Below, piece by piece: positions 6,909-13,935 of a DNA stretch of 30,442 nt. Numbering within the stretch: position 1 is the stretch's first letter; every line of letters starts with the position of its first letter. The position numbers and the translations under genes are program-made. Below the pieces are notes generated by a model that worked only from the letters and a program-made list of their open reading frames with translations, searched no databases and was not told the DNA's origin. The stretch is from DATKZS01 sp035527835 [NCBI: bacterium] (GTDB lineage: Bacteria; RBG-13-61-14): NCBI GenBank assembly GCA_035527835.1, contig DATKZS010000236.1, positions 1 to 30,442 on the forward strand. Reading direction: 5' to 3'.

Positions 6909-8243
6909 TCACCCCGCGGCCGCGCTCTGCCCGTCCGCCTGGTCCGGCGCTGGCGGCGGCGCCTCGCACGCCTTCTCCGCCGCCTTCTTCCTCGTCACCT
7001 CGGCCTTGGCCAAACGGATCCACTGCAAAAGCGGACGCCGGCCCACGCACGCCGCCGCGCACAGGCCGCACTCGATGCAGTTAAACACCCCCCATTCCTC
7101 GGTCCGGTCGTAAAGCCCGAACTCGGAGTAGCGCGCCAGCATCTGCGGCTGCAGGTTCACCGGGCACACGCTCACGCACGCCCCGCTCGACACGCACGGC
7201 TCGTCGCTCCACTTCACCACCGCCTCGGAAGGGATCAGGGTCACCGCGTCCACCCCCTGGTCCACCGCCGCGTCCAGGCTGTACTGGGTGTAGCCCCGCA
7301 GCGGGCCGCCCATGATGACCTTGTCGCCATCCCGCGGCCGAAGGCCCGCGGCCTCCATGATGTCCTTGAGCCGCATGCCCAGGCTCACCCGGTAATTGGC
7401 CCGCGCCCGCTCCGCCGGTCCGATGAACGTCACCACCTTCCTGGCCTGCACCCTGCCCGCGGCCACCGCGTCCAGAGCCGCGAGCGCCGCCTCCGCCGCC
7501 GCCACCCTGACGCCCTCGCCCCCGCCCGCGGCCAGCGCCAGCATCGGCTCCAGGCTCTTCGGATAATGCGGCTTGATGGAAAGCACCTTCACTCCGTGGC
7601 GCTCCGAGGTCCGGCCCGCCTCGCCCGCGAGCTTGTCCGCCACGGCGAGCAGCACGGCCTTGGCGCCCGCCATCCGGCCCAGCATGGCCGCGGCGCGGGC
7701 CGTGTCCCCGCTCCGCTCCTGGTACACCGCGAGCGCCGAGCTCTGCTCCGGCTCGCGGTCGAGCGCCGAGACGATCAGCGTCTCCACCTTGACGCCCGCG
7801 TCCGGCCCGATGACCTCGCCAAGCGGCCGCGGGTTCTCTGAGTCCGTGATGATCCCGGCCTCTCCCATCCGCGCCCAGAGCTTTTCGGGAGCTTCCTTTT
7901 CGGGGTTGAGCGGCGCGAAGACCTGGTCCGGGCCGTCCGCCGGCTCGATCAGCACGGCCTCGCCCTGACGCCCGCCCCGGATGTCCGGCGCGCCCACCAC
8001 GCCCACTACCTTGCCCTTCACCGGGCAGGCCACCGCCGGCCGCGTCCCGTCATGGCCCAGGAACCGGCCCGGACTCACCTCGTCGCCCGGCTTGACCCGG
8101 GGAACGCACGGCAGGCCGCCGCTCCTGAGCGAAACGGAGATCAGGGAAGGCGTGGCCAGATCGGTGACGGCGAGCGCGTCCAGGTTCAGATAATACTTGG
8201 GGCGGCGGAAACCGAAGAGGCGGCCGAGAATTTCATTTGCCAT
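6909..8243 (-). CDS. rnfC: Rnf complex NADH-side subunit RnfC
   Basis: The protein has 444 residues and is the first gene of the rnf operon. The order is the usual one: an N-terminal barrel (residues about 35-95, including CPVKGKVVGVV), an NADH/FMN Rossmann-like region, an SLBB-like region around 300-345 (GGPLRGY), then two ferredoxin-type motifs. The second motif is complete (Cys389, Cys392, Cys395, Cys399), although Val follows the last Cys where Pro is usual. The first reads CVSSGACVSVCP: Cys350, Ser353, Cys356, Cys360, so one expected Cys is Ser (codon AGC, one base from TGC). GTGGAG precedes ATG 8243. The tail is Ala/Pro-rich and short compared with gamma-proteobacterial RnfC. Confidence 0.95.
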   Translation of the reverse strand: MANEILGRLFGFRRPKYYLNLDALAVTDLATPSLISVSLRSGGLPCVPRVKPGDEVSPGRFLGHDGTRPAVACPVKGKVVGVVGAPDIRGGRQGEAVLIEPADGPDQVFAPLNPEKEAPEKLWARMGEAGIITDSENPRPLGEVIGPDAGVKVETLIVSALDREPEQSSALAVYQERSGDTARAAAMLGRMAGAKAVLLAVADKLAGEAGRTSERHGVKVLSIKPHYPKSLEPMLALAAGGGEGVRVAAAEAALAALDAVAAGRVQARKVVTFIGPAERARANYRVSLGMRLKDIMEAAGLRPRDGDKVIMGGPLRGYTQYSLDAAVDQGVDAVTLIPSEAVVKWSDEPCVSSGACVSVCPVNLQPQMLARYSEFGLYDRTEEWGVFNCIECGLCAAACVGRRPLLQWIRLAKAEVTRKKAAEKACEAPPPAPDQADGQSAAAG

Positions 8244-8385
8244 GGATTTGCTCCACTATGTCTAAACAAGATGTACCTTTAGCCTCTGCGAGTTGGCCGG
8301 GTTTAAATGGATTTATCAGCGTCTCTAAAACTGCTCCGACGGACCACTCAAGAGGGATTAGCATCACTGCCGGATGCTCTAGGTA

Positions 8386-8415
8386 AATATAGCACAAGGC
8401 GCTTCATGCTGCGAA
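8386..8415 (-). promoter_or_regulatory. Candidate sigma-70-type promoter for rnfCDGEAB
   Basis: On the minus strand TATATT (8391-8386) follows TTCGCA (8415-8410) with an 18-bp spacer. It would leave a leader of roughly 135 nt before rnfC. That leader starts with a small hairpin (AGCATC/GATGCT at 8360-8378). No known riboswitch consensus was recognised in the leader. The assignment rests on motif likeness only. Confidence 0.4.
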
Positions 8416-8545
8416 ATTTTACTCCCCGCCCCGAGGATTTGTCAAGCCCGCCCGTTTCCCGCGCGGGCCGTTCGCGCATGGCCGGGCCGGGAACAAACCG
8501 GCCATTTTTCTTGACAAAGGGGGTGGATGATTTTAGCATGAAGCG
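8400..8545. promoter_or_regulatory. 11-bp inverted pair shared by two divergent promoters
   Basis: CGCTTCATGCT at 8400-8410 is the exact reverse complement of AGCATGAAGCG at 8535-8545. The first lies in the spacer of the candidate rnf promoter and the second overlaps the -10 of the gsp promoter. This arrangement could let one regulator act on both divergent operons. It may also be a remnant duplication. Confidence 0.4.
8511..8539 (+). promoter_or_regulatory. Candidate sigma-70 promoter for gspLMN
   Basis: TTGACA (8511-8516) is a perfect -35 hexamer. A 17-bp spacer leads to TAGCAT (8534-8539), which matches the -10 consensus at four of six bases. The start codon of gspL follows 34 bp later behind AGGAAGGAAGG. 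Confidence 0.65.
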
Positions 8546-8572
8546 TCAGGAAGGAAGGGAAAACTTCAGGCC

Positions 8573-10246
8573 ATGGCCAAACTCGTAGTCGGGCTGGACA
8601 GCTCGGGGACCAACTGGAAATCCGTGATCGTGTCGCGGGGGATGAAGGACAAGTTCCGCATCGAGGGCTACGCGTCCTTTCCGGAGCTGCCCTTCAGCCC
8701 TTCCGAGCTCCTGGCGTCGAGCCGCGAGGACCAGGGCATCACCGCCGCCATTCTGGAGTGGGCGGACAAGCTGCGCGAGGCGCTGCTGCCTTTCAAGAAC
8801 GGGACGCGGGACGTGGTGGTGGGGATGGCGGCGGACCCGGTGAGCCTGCGCATCCTGGAACTTCCGTTCACGCAGGAGTCGCGGATCGCGCGGGTGCTGC
8901 CGTTCGAGGCCGAGTCGAGCCTGCCGTTCGATTCCGAGGACCTGCTGTTCGATTTTTATACGCTGCGGCTCTCCGAGTCCAAGTCCACGGTGCTGTCCGC
9001 GGCGGTGAAGCGGGAGTCGGTCTCGGCGCTCCTTGACCATCTCAAGCTCCTGGACCTGGACCCCGCCATCCTGACCCCCGCCTGTCTCGCCTTCCACCAT
9101 CTGCTCGCCGTGGTGGCCCCTCCGGCCGACGCCGGGGCCTTCCGTTACGCCTTCCTCGACGTGGGCGACACCTCCTCGCAGCTCGCGGTGGTGGAGGGGC
9201 CGCGGGCCATCTTTGCCGCGGGAATCAATATCGGGCTCAATGAGCTGGCGCCAAGCGAGGAAGGTGAGAAGGACGGGGAGGGTGAGAAGGGTGAGAAGAG
9301 TGAGAAGAGTGAGAAGGGTGAGAAGGGTGAGAAGAGTGAGAAGGGTGAGAAGGGTGAGAAGGGTGTGAAGGGTGTGAAGGTTCCGGTTGACCCGGATCGC
9401 CTGGCTTCATCCCTGTCGGCGGCCCTGGGCCGGGGCCTGCATTATTTGGAAGGCTTTTCCATTGACGGCTCGATGCCTCCGCCTCCGGTCAAGCGGATCA
9501 TCTTGATCGGCGAGGGCGCGTCCCCCGGCCTGGCCCAGCGCCTCTCCCGCGGCCTCGAAGTGGAGACCTCCGTGTTCCATCTCCCCGACGAATCCATGGC
9601 CCCCGACGCCCGCGTGCCCGACGAGCTCCATGCCCGCATCGCCCCGGCCCTGGCCCTGGCCCTGCAAAAGGCCGCGCCGGCGGGCCGGCCGGGCCTCAAC
9701 TTCCGCAAGGGGGAGTTCGCCTTCCGGCCGGAGCGCAAGGCCATGATGCGCAAAATGGTCCTGCCCGCGGTTCTGGCCGCCATCCTCATCCTCACCATCG
9801 GCCTGCGCGTGTCGGTCACCGGGTCCTCCGACAAACAGCGCGCCGTCGCGGTGAAAAAACAGATGGAGCAGGTCTTCAAGCAGTACTTCCCCAACGTCCC
9901 GGTCCAGGACCCCGCGCGCCAGCTCAAGATGATGCTCGACGACGCCAAAGCCAAGCAGCCGGAGTTCGAGGAGCTGGCCTCCCCCTCCGCCCTCGACTGC
10001 CTGGCCCAGGTCTCCGCCGCCATCCCCGACACCATCACCGTCACCCTCACCAGCTTCGATTACAGAAGCGGCCGCATCTCCCTGGCCGGCGACGCGGACA
10101 AGCTCGAGGACCCCAACGAGATCACCAAGCGCCTGCAGCAGGTCCCCATCTTCCCCAAGGTGGACCTGGAGGGCGGCAGCCAGACCCAGGACCAGAGGGT
10201 GCGCTTCAAAATCTCCATTGACCTGAAAAAGGACGCCGGCAAATGA
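8573..10246 (+). CDS. gspL: Type II secretion protein GspL (PilM/actin-like fold plus periplasmic domain)
   Basis: The protein has 557 residues. The N-terminal part (about 1-375) is a PilM/GspL actin-like cytoplasmic domain, opening with the GLDSSG phosphate-loop-like turn and holding FLDVGDTSSQLAVV near 200. One membrane helix lies at about 393-412, followed by a periplasmic ferredoxin-like region. GspL links the cytoplasmic ATPase GspE to the inner-membrane platform. The actin-like domain is interrupted at about 231-268 by a Lys/Glu/Gly triplet repeat, which is unusual. The stop overlaps the next ATG (ATGA). Fused PilM-PilN proteins have a similar layout, but the following GspM- and GspN-like genes favour GspL. 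Confidence 0.85.
   Translation: MAKLVVGLDSSGTNWKSVIVSRGMKDKFRIEGYASFPELPFSPSELLASSREDQGITAAILEWADKLREALLPFKNGTRDVVVGMAADPVSLRILELPFTQESRIARVLPFEAESSLPFDSEDLLFDFYTLRLSESKSTVLSAAVKRESVSALLDHLKLLDLDPAILTPACLAFHHLLAVVAPPADAGAFRYAFLDVGDTSSQLAVVEGPRAIFAAGINIGLNELAPSEEGEKDGEGEKGEKSEKSEKGEKGEKSEKGEKGEKGVKGVKVPVDPDRLASSLSAALGRGLHYLEGFSIDGSMPPPPVKRIILIGEGASPGLAQRLSRGLEVETSVFHLPDESMAPDARVPDELHARIAPALALALQKAAPAGRPGLNFRKGEFAFRPERKAMMRKMVLPAVLAAILILTIGLRVSVTGSSDKQRAVAVKKQMEQVFKQYFPNVPVQDPARQLKMMLDDAKAKQPEFEELASPSALDCLAQVSAAIPDTITVTLTSFDYRSGRISLAGDADKLEDPNEITKRLQQVPIFPKVDLEGGSQTQDQRVRFKISIDLKKDAGK
9263..9380 (+). repeat. In-frame 9-bp tandem repeat in gspL
   Basis: About twelve units of GGTGAGAAG or its variants (AGTGAGAAG, GGTGTGAAG) run in frame and encode G/S-E-K triplets ending in GVK. 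The period is nine bases, so gain or loss of units keeps the frame. The result is a strongly charged, probably extended linker inside the actin-like domain. Confidence 0.9.
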
Positions 10247-10791
10247 GCCTCAAGGAACTTAAGCCGCGCGAAAAAAAGCTGCTCATCGCCGGGGCGGTCA
10301 TCCTCTTCGTGTTCTTCATCTTCTTCTATAACCGCTTCGCCGGCCCTTCCGGCGGCCAGGTGGAGGACCTCAAGAAGATCAGCCGCACCCGCGACTCCTT
10401 CATGGCCGACCTGAAGCAGTACCAGGCCCTGGCCGGCACGGTCACCAAGGTCGAGCAGGACCTGGCCAAGACCCCCGACGGCTTTGACCTCTACGGCGCC
10501 ATGAGCGGCATCGTGGACACCCTGGCGCTCCGCGACAAGGTCCGCAACCTCTCCCAGCGCAGCGGAGGCGGGGGCAACTACCATGCCGAGTCCTACGTGG
10601 ACATGGACCTCAAGCAAATCTCCCTCGACGACCTGGTCGAGGTCCTCAAAAAAATCGCGGAGCAGCCCGCATTCCTCAGGGTCTCGACCCTCTCCGTGAA
10701 AAGAAGGTTCTCCGACGACCGGACCCTCGATGTCACCCTCCGCGTCTCGGTCTACTCCAAGAAACAGCCTGAAGCAGCGGCGGCCCCATGA
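10243..10791 (+). CDS. gspM: Type II secretion protein GspM
   Basis: This 182-residue bitopic protein has a short basic cytoplasmic start (LKPREKKLL), one membrane helix at about 14-31, a coiled-coil-like stretch (about 37-80) and a periplasmic alpha/beta domain. The size and order fit GspM, which pairs with GspL in the inner-membrane assembly platform. The family is weakly conserved, so the call relies on layout and on its place between gspL and gspN. It starts inside the gspL stop and ends in an ATGA overlap with gspN. Confidence 0.75.
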   Translation: MSLKELKPREKKLLIAGAVILFVFFIFFYNRFAGPSGGQVEDLKKISRTRDSFMADLKQYQALAGTVTKVEQDLAKTPDGFDLYGAMSGIVDTLALRDKVRNLSQRSGGGGNYHAESYVDMDLKQISLDDLVEVLKKIAEQPAFLRVSTLSVKRRFSDDRTLDVTLRVSVYSKKQPEAAAAP

Positions 10792-11687
10792 GCAACTGGA
10801 AAAGAATCGCCGCCCAGGCCGCCGGATACCTCGCGCTGTTCGCCGCGGTGTTCTGCCTCACCCTTTATTTCACCTTCGACGCCAACGTGCTCAAGCCCGC
10901 GCTGGAACAGGCCGCGCAAAAAGCCAAGTACCGGATCGAGGTCGGCGACATCTCGCTGTACCGCCTCACCGGCCTCGACCTCAAGGACGTCTCCATATCT
11001 TTGGCCGAGCCCGACCCCGACAAAAACCCGGAACCCATGAAAATTGACCGGCTCCAATTCTCCGTGAGCCTCTTCTCCATCCCCGGCGCCATCTCCGCCA
11101 TGCGCGCCCGCAAGGTCCCGCCCACCTCCGTATCCTACGATGTCCGGATCGGCTCCGGAAAAATCACCGGCAACTACGACATGGGCGGGAAGACCATGAA
11201 GCTCAAGACCTCGGTCCAGGACCTCGCCCTCGACAAGATCACCATCCCATCCTTCTACTACAAGAACATGAAGCTAACGGGCAAGGCCAACGCCGAGATC
11301 TCGCTGGAGCTCACGGACCAGGCCCGGCCCGAGACCTGGAACGGAAAAATCTCCGTGGACATAGACAAGCCCAGGCTCTCCGACTTCGAATGGGTCGGAC
11401 TCGCCGTGCCCGGCGTCACCATGGACAAGGGCACCTTGATCGCCGACATCCAAAACGGGACCCTCAAACTAAACCCACTCAAGCTCCAGGGCGAGGACAT
11501 CCCCTTGAGCCTCACCGGCGCCATCACCCTGAAAAACCCCCTGGGACAGTCCATCCTCGACGTCTCCGGACCCCTCAAGCTCTCCGACGCCTACCGCCAG
11601 AAAAACCCCCTGCTCTCCGCCAATGTCCCCTCCACCGACAACTTTTCCTATAAAGGCATCCTCTCCGGCCTCATCCCGGGCATCTGA
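10788..11687 (+). CDS. gspN: Type II secretion protein GspN
   Basis: The protein has 299 residues: an N-terminal membrane helix (about 8-28) and a long beta-rich periplasmic region. That region includes LTGLDLKDVSI, a segment seen in GspN and AsmA-like proteins, plus a C-terminal LSLTGAITLKNPLGQSILDV stretch. GspN is an accessory type II secretion component found mainly in Deltaproteobacteria and relatives. It is the last gene of the L-M-N operon. A 7-bp TCCCGGG/CCCGGGA stem spans the stop codon but has no U-tract, so it is not a clear terminator. AsmA-family membership is the alternative, but the context favours GspN. Confidence 0.78.
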   Translation: MSNWKRIAAQAAGYLALFAAVFCLTLYFTFDANVLKPALEQAAQKAKYRIEVGDISLYRLTGLDLKDVSISLAEPDPDKNPEPMKIDRLQFSVSLFSIPGAISAMRARKVPPTSVSYDVRIGSGKITGNYDMGGKTMKLKTSVQDLALDKITIPSFYYKNMKLTGKANAEISLELTDQARPETWNGKISVDIDKPRLSDFEWVGLAVPGVTMDKGTLIADIQNGTLKLNPLKLQGEDIPLSLTGAITLKNPLGQSILDVSGPLKLSDAYRQKNPLLSANVPSTDNFSYKGILSGLIPGI

Positions 11688-11766
11688 AATCCCGGGAGCT
11701 TGGGAGGCTAAGCGAAAAAATTTCATGCCCCCACTCGTTCCACGAATGGTGCTACTTTAGTAGAGT

Positions 11767-11910
11767 TGGTTTCATAACCCTTTCAAGAAGAAGAAACAAG
11801 GATATTAAGGATAATCAGGATAAGAAAAATCCCCGGATTTATCCTTGAAATCCTTGACATCCTTGTTTCTAATCTTCCAGTCCGGGATGATGGCGCGGGT
11901 TATGAAACCA
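11767..11910. repeat. Family A hairpin, copy 2, framed by 14-bp inverted ends
   Basis: The inner arms (about 11794-11821 and 11841-11868) carry AAGGAT/ATCCTT units every 9 bp and match copy 1 at 1634-1722 in reverse orientation. The spacers agree as well: the GTC-type arm is on opposite sides in the two copies. Outside them TGGTTTCATAACCC (11767-11780) and GGGTTATGAAACCA (11897-11910) form a perfect 14-bp terminal inverted repeat. The whole element lies between gspN and the flavoprotein gene. The rest of the gap shows only an AT-rich start at 11700-11766. Confidence 0.8.
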
Positions 11911-11945
11911 GTTGTAAGTAACAGAGACGGTCAAAGGGGGGCGGC

Positions 11946-12623
11946 ATGAAAATACTGGGCATCGTGGGCAGCCCGAAAGGCATGCGCGGCAATACGGCGG
12001 CCCTGCTTGACCTCGTCATGGCGGGCGCGCGGCGCGACGGGGCCGAGACCGAGGTCGTGGCCATCCGCGGTCGGGAGGTCAGGCCGTGCCAGGCCTGCCA
12101 TACCTGCCATAAGAAGGGCCTCTGCCCGCAGAAGGACGGGTTCAACGCCATCAAGGACCTGGCGCTCGCCGCGGACGGGCTGGTGCTGGCGAGCCCGAAC
12201 TATATCTTCCACGTGAGCGCTCAGCTCAAGGCCTTTCTGGACCGCTGCTGCGGCCTGGTCCATTGCCAGGCCTTCACCGGCAAGTACGGCGCCGCCGTGG
12301 TGACCTCCGGCGGCGGAGACGAGGAGCCCATCGCCCAATACCTCAACCATTTCCTCGCCACCACCGGCGCAATTCCCGTGGGCGCGGTGTGGGCCACCAT
12401 GGGCCAGATCAATGGGACCGAGTTCCCCGCCGAAATCCGGGACCAGGCCCTGGCTCTGGGCAAGAGACTGGTGGAGGCCTGGTCAAACCACGAGACCGCC
12501 CCTGCCTTCGAGCGCCAGGCCGCGGCCTTCAAGGAGCGCATGCGCTCGCTCATGCTCTGGCGTAAGGACGAGTGGCCCTACGAGTACGAGTACTGGCAAA
12601 AACACCACGGACTTAAAGCTTGA
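11946..12623 (+). CDS. Iron-sulfur flavoprotein / NADPH-dependent FMN reductase family
   Basis: This is a 225-residue flavodoxin-fold protein. The N-terminal KILGIVGSPKGMRGNT loop is the FMN phosphate-binding site. The compact cysteine motif Cys48, Cys51, Cys54, Cys60 (CQACHTCHKKGLC) is the hallmark of the Isf family, which binds a [4Fe-4S] cluster beside FMN. LASPNYIFHVSAQLKAFLDR supports the same fold. Such proteins carry out low-potential electron transfer or reduce O2/H2O2 in anaerobes. It is followed 13 bp later by a radical SAM gene on the same strand, so it may supply electrons to that enzyme; this is inferred from context only. Confidence 0.88.
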   Translation: MKILGIVGSPKGMRGNTAALLDLVMAGARRDGAETEVVAIRGREVRPCQACHTCHKKGLCPQKDGFNAIKDLALAADGLVLASPNYIFHVSAQLKAFLDRCCGLVHCQAFTGKYGAAVVTSGGGDEEPIAQYLNHFLATTGAIPVGAVWATMGQINGTEFPAEIRDQALALGKRLVEAWSNHETAPAFERQAAAFKERMRSLMLWRKDEWPYEYEYWQKHHGLKA

Positions 12624-12636
12624 GGAGCGCCAAATA

Positions 12637-13911
12637 ATGAGGGTCCTCATGGTTTCGGCCAACCGCGCGGAGATCAACATGCGCACCCTGCCGCTAGGCA
12701 TGATGGGCGTGGCCCAGGCCGCGAAAAGCGCCGGCCATGAGGTGCGCCTGCTCGACCTGATGGCCGCTGACGACCCCCTCGCGCTCCTTGACCGGGCCAT
12801 CGCGGAATTTTCGCCGGAGGTGATCGGCGTATCGCTGCGCAACATTGACGACCAGAACATGCGCGGCGGCCGGATCCTGATTGACGAAGACAGGGAGGTG
12901 GTGGCCCGCTGCCGCGAGCTTTCCCGGGCGCCGGTGGTCCTGGGCGGAGCCGGCTACAGCATCTTCCCGCAAAGCGCGCTCGATTACACCGGCGCGGACA
13001 TGGGGATCCAGGGTGAGGGGGAGGCCGCGTTCGTTACGCTCCTTGGCCGGCTCGCTCTCGGACGGAGCGTGGAAGATGTGCCGGGCCTTTACCTGCGCGG
13101 CCGGGGCCGGCAAGGCGAGAGGTCATTCCTGGCCGATCTGGACGCCGCGCCGCTGCCGGGACCGGACCTCATCCCGGCGGGGCCGCCGGGCGATGATTTC
13201 TGGTTCCCGGTCCAGACCCGCCGCGGCTGCCCGCTCGAGTGCAGCTATTGCTCGACCAGCGCCATCGAGGGCCGCATGATCCGCAAGCGCTCGCCGGCCG
13301 CCGTTATATCATGGCTTAAAGGGCTCCGCGACCGCGGCATCTCCAGCTTCCACTTCGTGGACAACACCTTCAACCTGCCGGCCTCCTATGCCCTGGAGCT
13401 GTGCCGCGGCATGTCGCGCGCCGGCCTCGCCGCCAAATGGCGCTGCATTCTCTACCCGGGCAAGCTGGACGAGGAACTGGCCGCGGCCATGGCGGCGGCC
13501 GGGTGCGCGGAAGTGAGCGTCGGCTTCGAGAGCGGCTCGGCCCCCATCCTGCGCGCCATGAACAAGCGCTTCAGCCCTGACGACGCGCGCGAGACCTGCG
13601 CGCTGCTCCACCAGCACGGCATCCGCTGCCTGGGGTTCCTGCTCCTGGGAGGGCCGGGCGAGACCCGCGATACCGTACTCGAAAGTCTCGCCTTCGCGGA
13701 TTCGCTGCCGCTCAGTTTCCTCAAGATCACCATCGGCATCCGCATCTATCCCGCGACCCGCCTCGCCGAACAGTCCCGCCAGGGAAAAATCATCTCCGCC
13801 TCCGACAACCTCCTCCGACCAGCCTTCTTTCTCACGCCCGGACTCGAACCCTTCATCCGCGACACCGTCTCCCACTGGACCAGCACCCGCCGCCACTGGA
13901 CGGCCAACTGA
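12637..13911 (+). CDS. B12-binding-type radical SAM protein
   Basis: The protein has 424 residues from ATG 12637; GAGGAG right after the preceding stop supports this start. Residues 1-150 have the Rossmann-like B12-binding layout (GHEVRLLDL, EVIGVSL, then VLGGAGYSIFP and GIQGEGE), but no DxHxxG motif, so cobalamin may bind base-off by another route or not at all. The radical SAM cluster motif is Cys198, Cys202, Cys205 (CPLECSYC). GFESGS and LLLGGPGET are the usual SAM-binding strands. Relatives include BchE-like and methyltransferase/methylthiotransferase-type enzymes. The substrate cannot be told from the sequence. Confidence 0.9.
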   Translation: MRVLMVSANRAEINMRTLPLGMMGVAQAAKSAGHEVRLLDLMAADDPLALLDRAIAEFSPEVIGVSLRNIDDQNMRGGRILIDEDREVVARCRELSRAPVVLGGAGYSIFPQSALDYTGADMGIQGEGEAAFVTLLGRLALGRSVEDVPGLYLRGRGRQGERSFLADLDAAPLPGPDLIPAGPPGDDFWFPVQTRRGCPLECSYCSTSAIEGRMIRKRSPAAVISWLKGLRDRGISSFHFVDNTFNLPASYALELCRGMSRAGLAAKWRCILYPGKLDEELAAAMAAAGCAEVSVGFESGSAPILRAMNKRFSPDDARETCALLHQHGIRCLGFLLLGGPGETRDTVLESLAFADSLPLSFLKITIGIRIYPATRLAEQSRQGKIISASDNLLRPAFFLTPGLEPFIRDTVSHWTSTRRHWTAN

Positions 13912-13935
13912 ACCCGGCGCGGACCACCGCCGTCC

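Noticed and set aside
8244-8385. Riboswitch in the rnfC leader
   Set aside because: Only one small hairpin is visible and no consensus of a known class was recognised.
9263-9380. CRISPR-like or collagen-like array
   Set aside because: The 9-bp units have no spacers, lie inside gspL and encode G/S-E-K triplets, which break the collagen rule when Ser replaces Gly.
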